16,909 nt of DNA, taken from contig DATKWS010000119.1 in assembly GCA_035529435.1 (NCBI GenBank), positions 1 through 16,909 of the forward strand, read 5' to 3'. Position 1 is the first letter of the stretch; each line of letters opens with the position of its first letter. Under the pieces are notes generated by a model. The model did not search any database. It saw only the letters and a list, made by a program, of their open reading frames with translations, and was not told where the DNA came from. Shown piece by piece: positions 15,215 through 16,909 of this stretch. The position numbers were made by a program, and so were the translations under genes. This DNA is from DATKWS01 sp035529435 (lineage in GTDB: Bacteria; Krumholzibacteriota; Krumholzibacteriia; Krumholzibacteriales; Krumholzibacteriaceae).

Positions 15215-16909
15215 TCACAACCGCTTCATCCACAACTCGACGTCATAATCATTTAATTTAAAAGCAATTGCATGCTGCCAGCCGGCCTGCTCACCAGTGT
15301 CGATCCCCTCTGCGAGGGTTTCGCTACAGATGTGATCGCCGTATTCCTCGAACACCTCCCGAATCTCCGCAGGTGCCTTGTAACTTATCATTATACGGTC
15401 ACTTACTTCAAATCCTGATTCCTTTCGGAAATTCTGGATACGATTCACTATATCCCTGGCCGTTCCTTCACTAATAAGCGATTTCGTCAGGCGCGTATCA
15501 AGTATAATCGTATAGTTACCCTCAGTCTCTGCTAAGAAACCTTCCGCGATCTGTTGCAGGATCTGTACCTCTTCCCGCTCGATAACCTCTTTTTTTCCAT
15601 TTATTTCCACTGTTATCTCGCCATCCTCAAGGAGGTTGGAGATACCATCGGCATCGAGGCTCTCCAGGATCTCGGCGGCCTGTTTCATATTCTTGCCGAA
15701 CCGCTTGCCGAGCATGGAGTACTCGGGCTTGATACTGTAAGTGATGTAATCATCGAGACCCTCCGTTACATCGACCCGTTTGACGTTCAACTCGTCGGTG
15801 ACGAGCGAGGCCAGTTCCCCGTCCGCGATCCAGGTCGTCTCTCCCTTGTAGGGATTGTACACGAACATAGCCGCGAGTGGAGTCCGGACCTTGATACCCG
15901 CTTTGTTCCGGATGGCGCGCCCGAGGGTGACGGCACGGAGCACCTGCTCCATGTTCCGCTCGAGCGGTGTATCGATCGCCTTCTCGTCGACGGCGGGAAA
16001 GTCAGCGAGGTGCACGCTGGGGGCGGCGCCTTCGGCACCGGCCGCCGCTCCCTCGCCCGATCCTGCCCCCGCACCCGCGCTCCCGTGGAGCCGCAGGTAG
16101 ATCGCCTCGCCGAGAAACGGAATGAATGGAGCCGCGAGACGGGACACGCCCTCGAGTACGTGGTAGAAGGTTTCGTAGGCGGCGCGTTTGTCGTCGTTCA
16201 TCTCGTTCTTCCAGAAGCGGCGGCGACAGCGGCGCAGGTACCAGTTGCTCAGTTCGTCTATCACGAATGTCTGGATCGCGCGCGCCGCACGGGCGAGCTC
16301 GTAACCCTCCATCGCATGGGTCACCGCCTCGGCCGTCGAATTGTACCGAGAGAGCAGCCAGCGGTCGATCAGGTTATTGCTCCGTACTTCGCCGCCCGGC
16401 TCGAATCCATCGATCTCGGCGTAGAGGGCATAAAAATTATAGAGATTCCGCAATGTTCCGAGGAATTTGTGCGCAATGTCCTTCAGCGCATCCGTATCGA
16501 ACCGTTTCGGCAGATACGGCGCCCCGCTCGTCATGAGGTACCACCGGAGCGCATCCGCCCCGTCGGTCCTGAGAACGTCGCTCGCGAAGACGGCGTTTCC
16601 CTTGCTCTTGCTCATCTTCTGCCCCTCGACGTCGAGGATCATCCCGTGCGGCAGGCACCGCCGGTAGGGGCTCTGCTTGGTGAGGAAGGCCCCGATCACG
16701 AGGAGTGAGTAGAACCAGCCGCGGGACTGGTCGACCCCCTCGCTGATGAATTCGGCGGGGTACTGGGCCTTGAAGAAATCCATATTTTCCATCGGATAAT
16801 GGTACTGTGCAAATGGCATCGATCCCGAATCGAACCAGCAATCGATCACCTCGGGCACGCGTGTCATCTTGCCGCCGCATTCGGGGCAGCCGACGTCGAG
16901 ATCGTCGAT
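15215..16909 (-). CDS. ileS: Isoleucyl-tRNA synthetase, C-terminal 564 residues (5' end outside window)
   Basis: The frame is open to the window edge, so the N-terminus with the HIGH motif is missing. Visible class-I IleS signs are CPECGGK, DCWFDSGSMPFAQ, EGVDQSRGWFYSLL, and the KMSKS loop (K-M-S-K-S-K at 16618-16601) after MILDVEGQ. The anticodon-binding domain follows (LLSRYNST, ELSNWYLRRCRRRFW), then a long C-terminal region ending in V-E-L-W-M-K-R-L. It charges tRNA-Ile. An Ala/Gly-rich stretch at about 16015-16085 interrupts the anticodon-binding domain. It is the first gene of the ileS-traR-lspA-rluD string, 76 nt before the TraR/DksA gene. Confidence 0.96.
   Translation of the reverse strand: MDDLDVGCPECGGKMTRVPEVIDCWFDSGSMPFAQYHYPMENMDFFKAQYPAEFISEGVDQSRGWFYSLLVIGAFLTKQSPYRRCLPHGMILDVEGQKMSKSKGNAVFASDVLRTDGADALRWYLMTSGAPYLPKRFDTDALKDIAHKFLGTLRNLYNFYALYAEIDGFEPGGEVRSNNLIDRWLLSRYNSTAEAVTHAMEGYELARAARAIQTFVIDELSNWYLRRCRRRFWKNEMNDDKRAAYETFYHVLEGVSRLAAPFIPFLGEAIYLRLHGSAGAGAGSGEGAAAGAEGAAPSVHLADFPAVDEKAIDTPLERNMEQVLRAVTLGRAIRNKAGIKVRTPLAAMFVYNPYKGETTWIADGELASLVTDELNVKRVDVTEGLDDYITYSIKPEYSMLGKRFGKNMKQAAEILESLDADGISNLLEDGEITVEINGKKEVIEREEVQILQQIAEGFLAETEGNYTIILDTRLTKSLISEGTARDIVNRIQNFRKESGFEVSDRIMISYKAPAEIREVFEEYGDHICSETLAEGIDTGEQAGWQHAIAFKLNDYDVELWMKRL

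Noticed and set aside
15554..16708. A 384-codon open frame on the plus strand
   Set aside because: It is the antisense shadow of ileS, which carries KMSKS and other synthetase motifs.
1..16909. CRISPR arrays, insertion sequences, phage genes, or a defence island
   Set aside because: I saw no regularly spaced repeats, transposase or integrase frames, or known defence domains. The content is housekeeping and secreted-protein genes.

Overview
The window is GC-rich bacterial chromosome and looks like a housekeeping region with a secreted-protein block at its left end. No phylum can be proved from the sequence. Three features point, by inference, to the broad FCB group or a related candidate phylum: a DUF5916-type outer-membrane barrel protein, a secreted subtilase ending in an NHPNPFNP-type FlgD-like/T9SS-like C-terminal domain, and a DUF3098-like small membrane protein. 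Of the 14 stop codons visible at gene ends, 6 are TAG, 7 TGA and 1 TAA, so the ordinary genetic code applies.

Left part (1-7067). The 5' part of an RNA-recognition-motif protein runs leftwards off the edge. A 313-base gap without a gene follows. Next comes a 759-codon gene for a CBM9-like/DUF5916 protein, interrupted by a single in-frame TAG exactly where the family's conserved Gln (motif NPDFSQVESD) should be. A clostripain-family (C11) lipoprotein-like protease then faces a large multidomain subtilisin-family (S8) protease across a shared, AT-richer divergent intergenic region.

Middle (7124-9818, minus strand). A tRNA-Val(UAC) with encoded CCA overlaps by 10 nt the 3' end of a 53-residue two-TM protein gene. 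Upstream of it lie larE, mltG and ruvX, with ruvX and mltG sharing one base.

Right part (9893-16909, minus strand). A partner-switching module (7TM-GAF-SpoIIE phosphatase, RsbW-like kinase, STAS antagonist) is placed inside a conserved housekeeping string: ileS (3' part), TraR/DksA zinc-finger protein, lspA, rluD. All genes from ileS down to the tRNA point the same way. They could be one or a few operons; a candidate promoter lies before the SpoIIE gene.

No clear new multi-gene system is visible. The observations most worth a second look are the amber codon in the otherwise intact DUF5916 gene, the ORF whose stop codon lies inside a tRNA, and the C11 protease that lacks the usual Asp two residues before its catalytic Cys.
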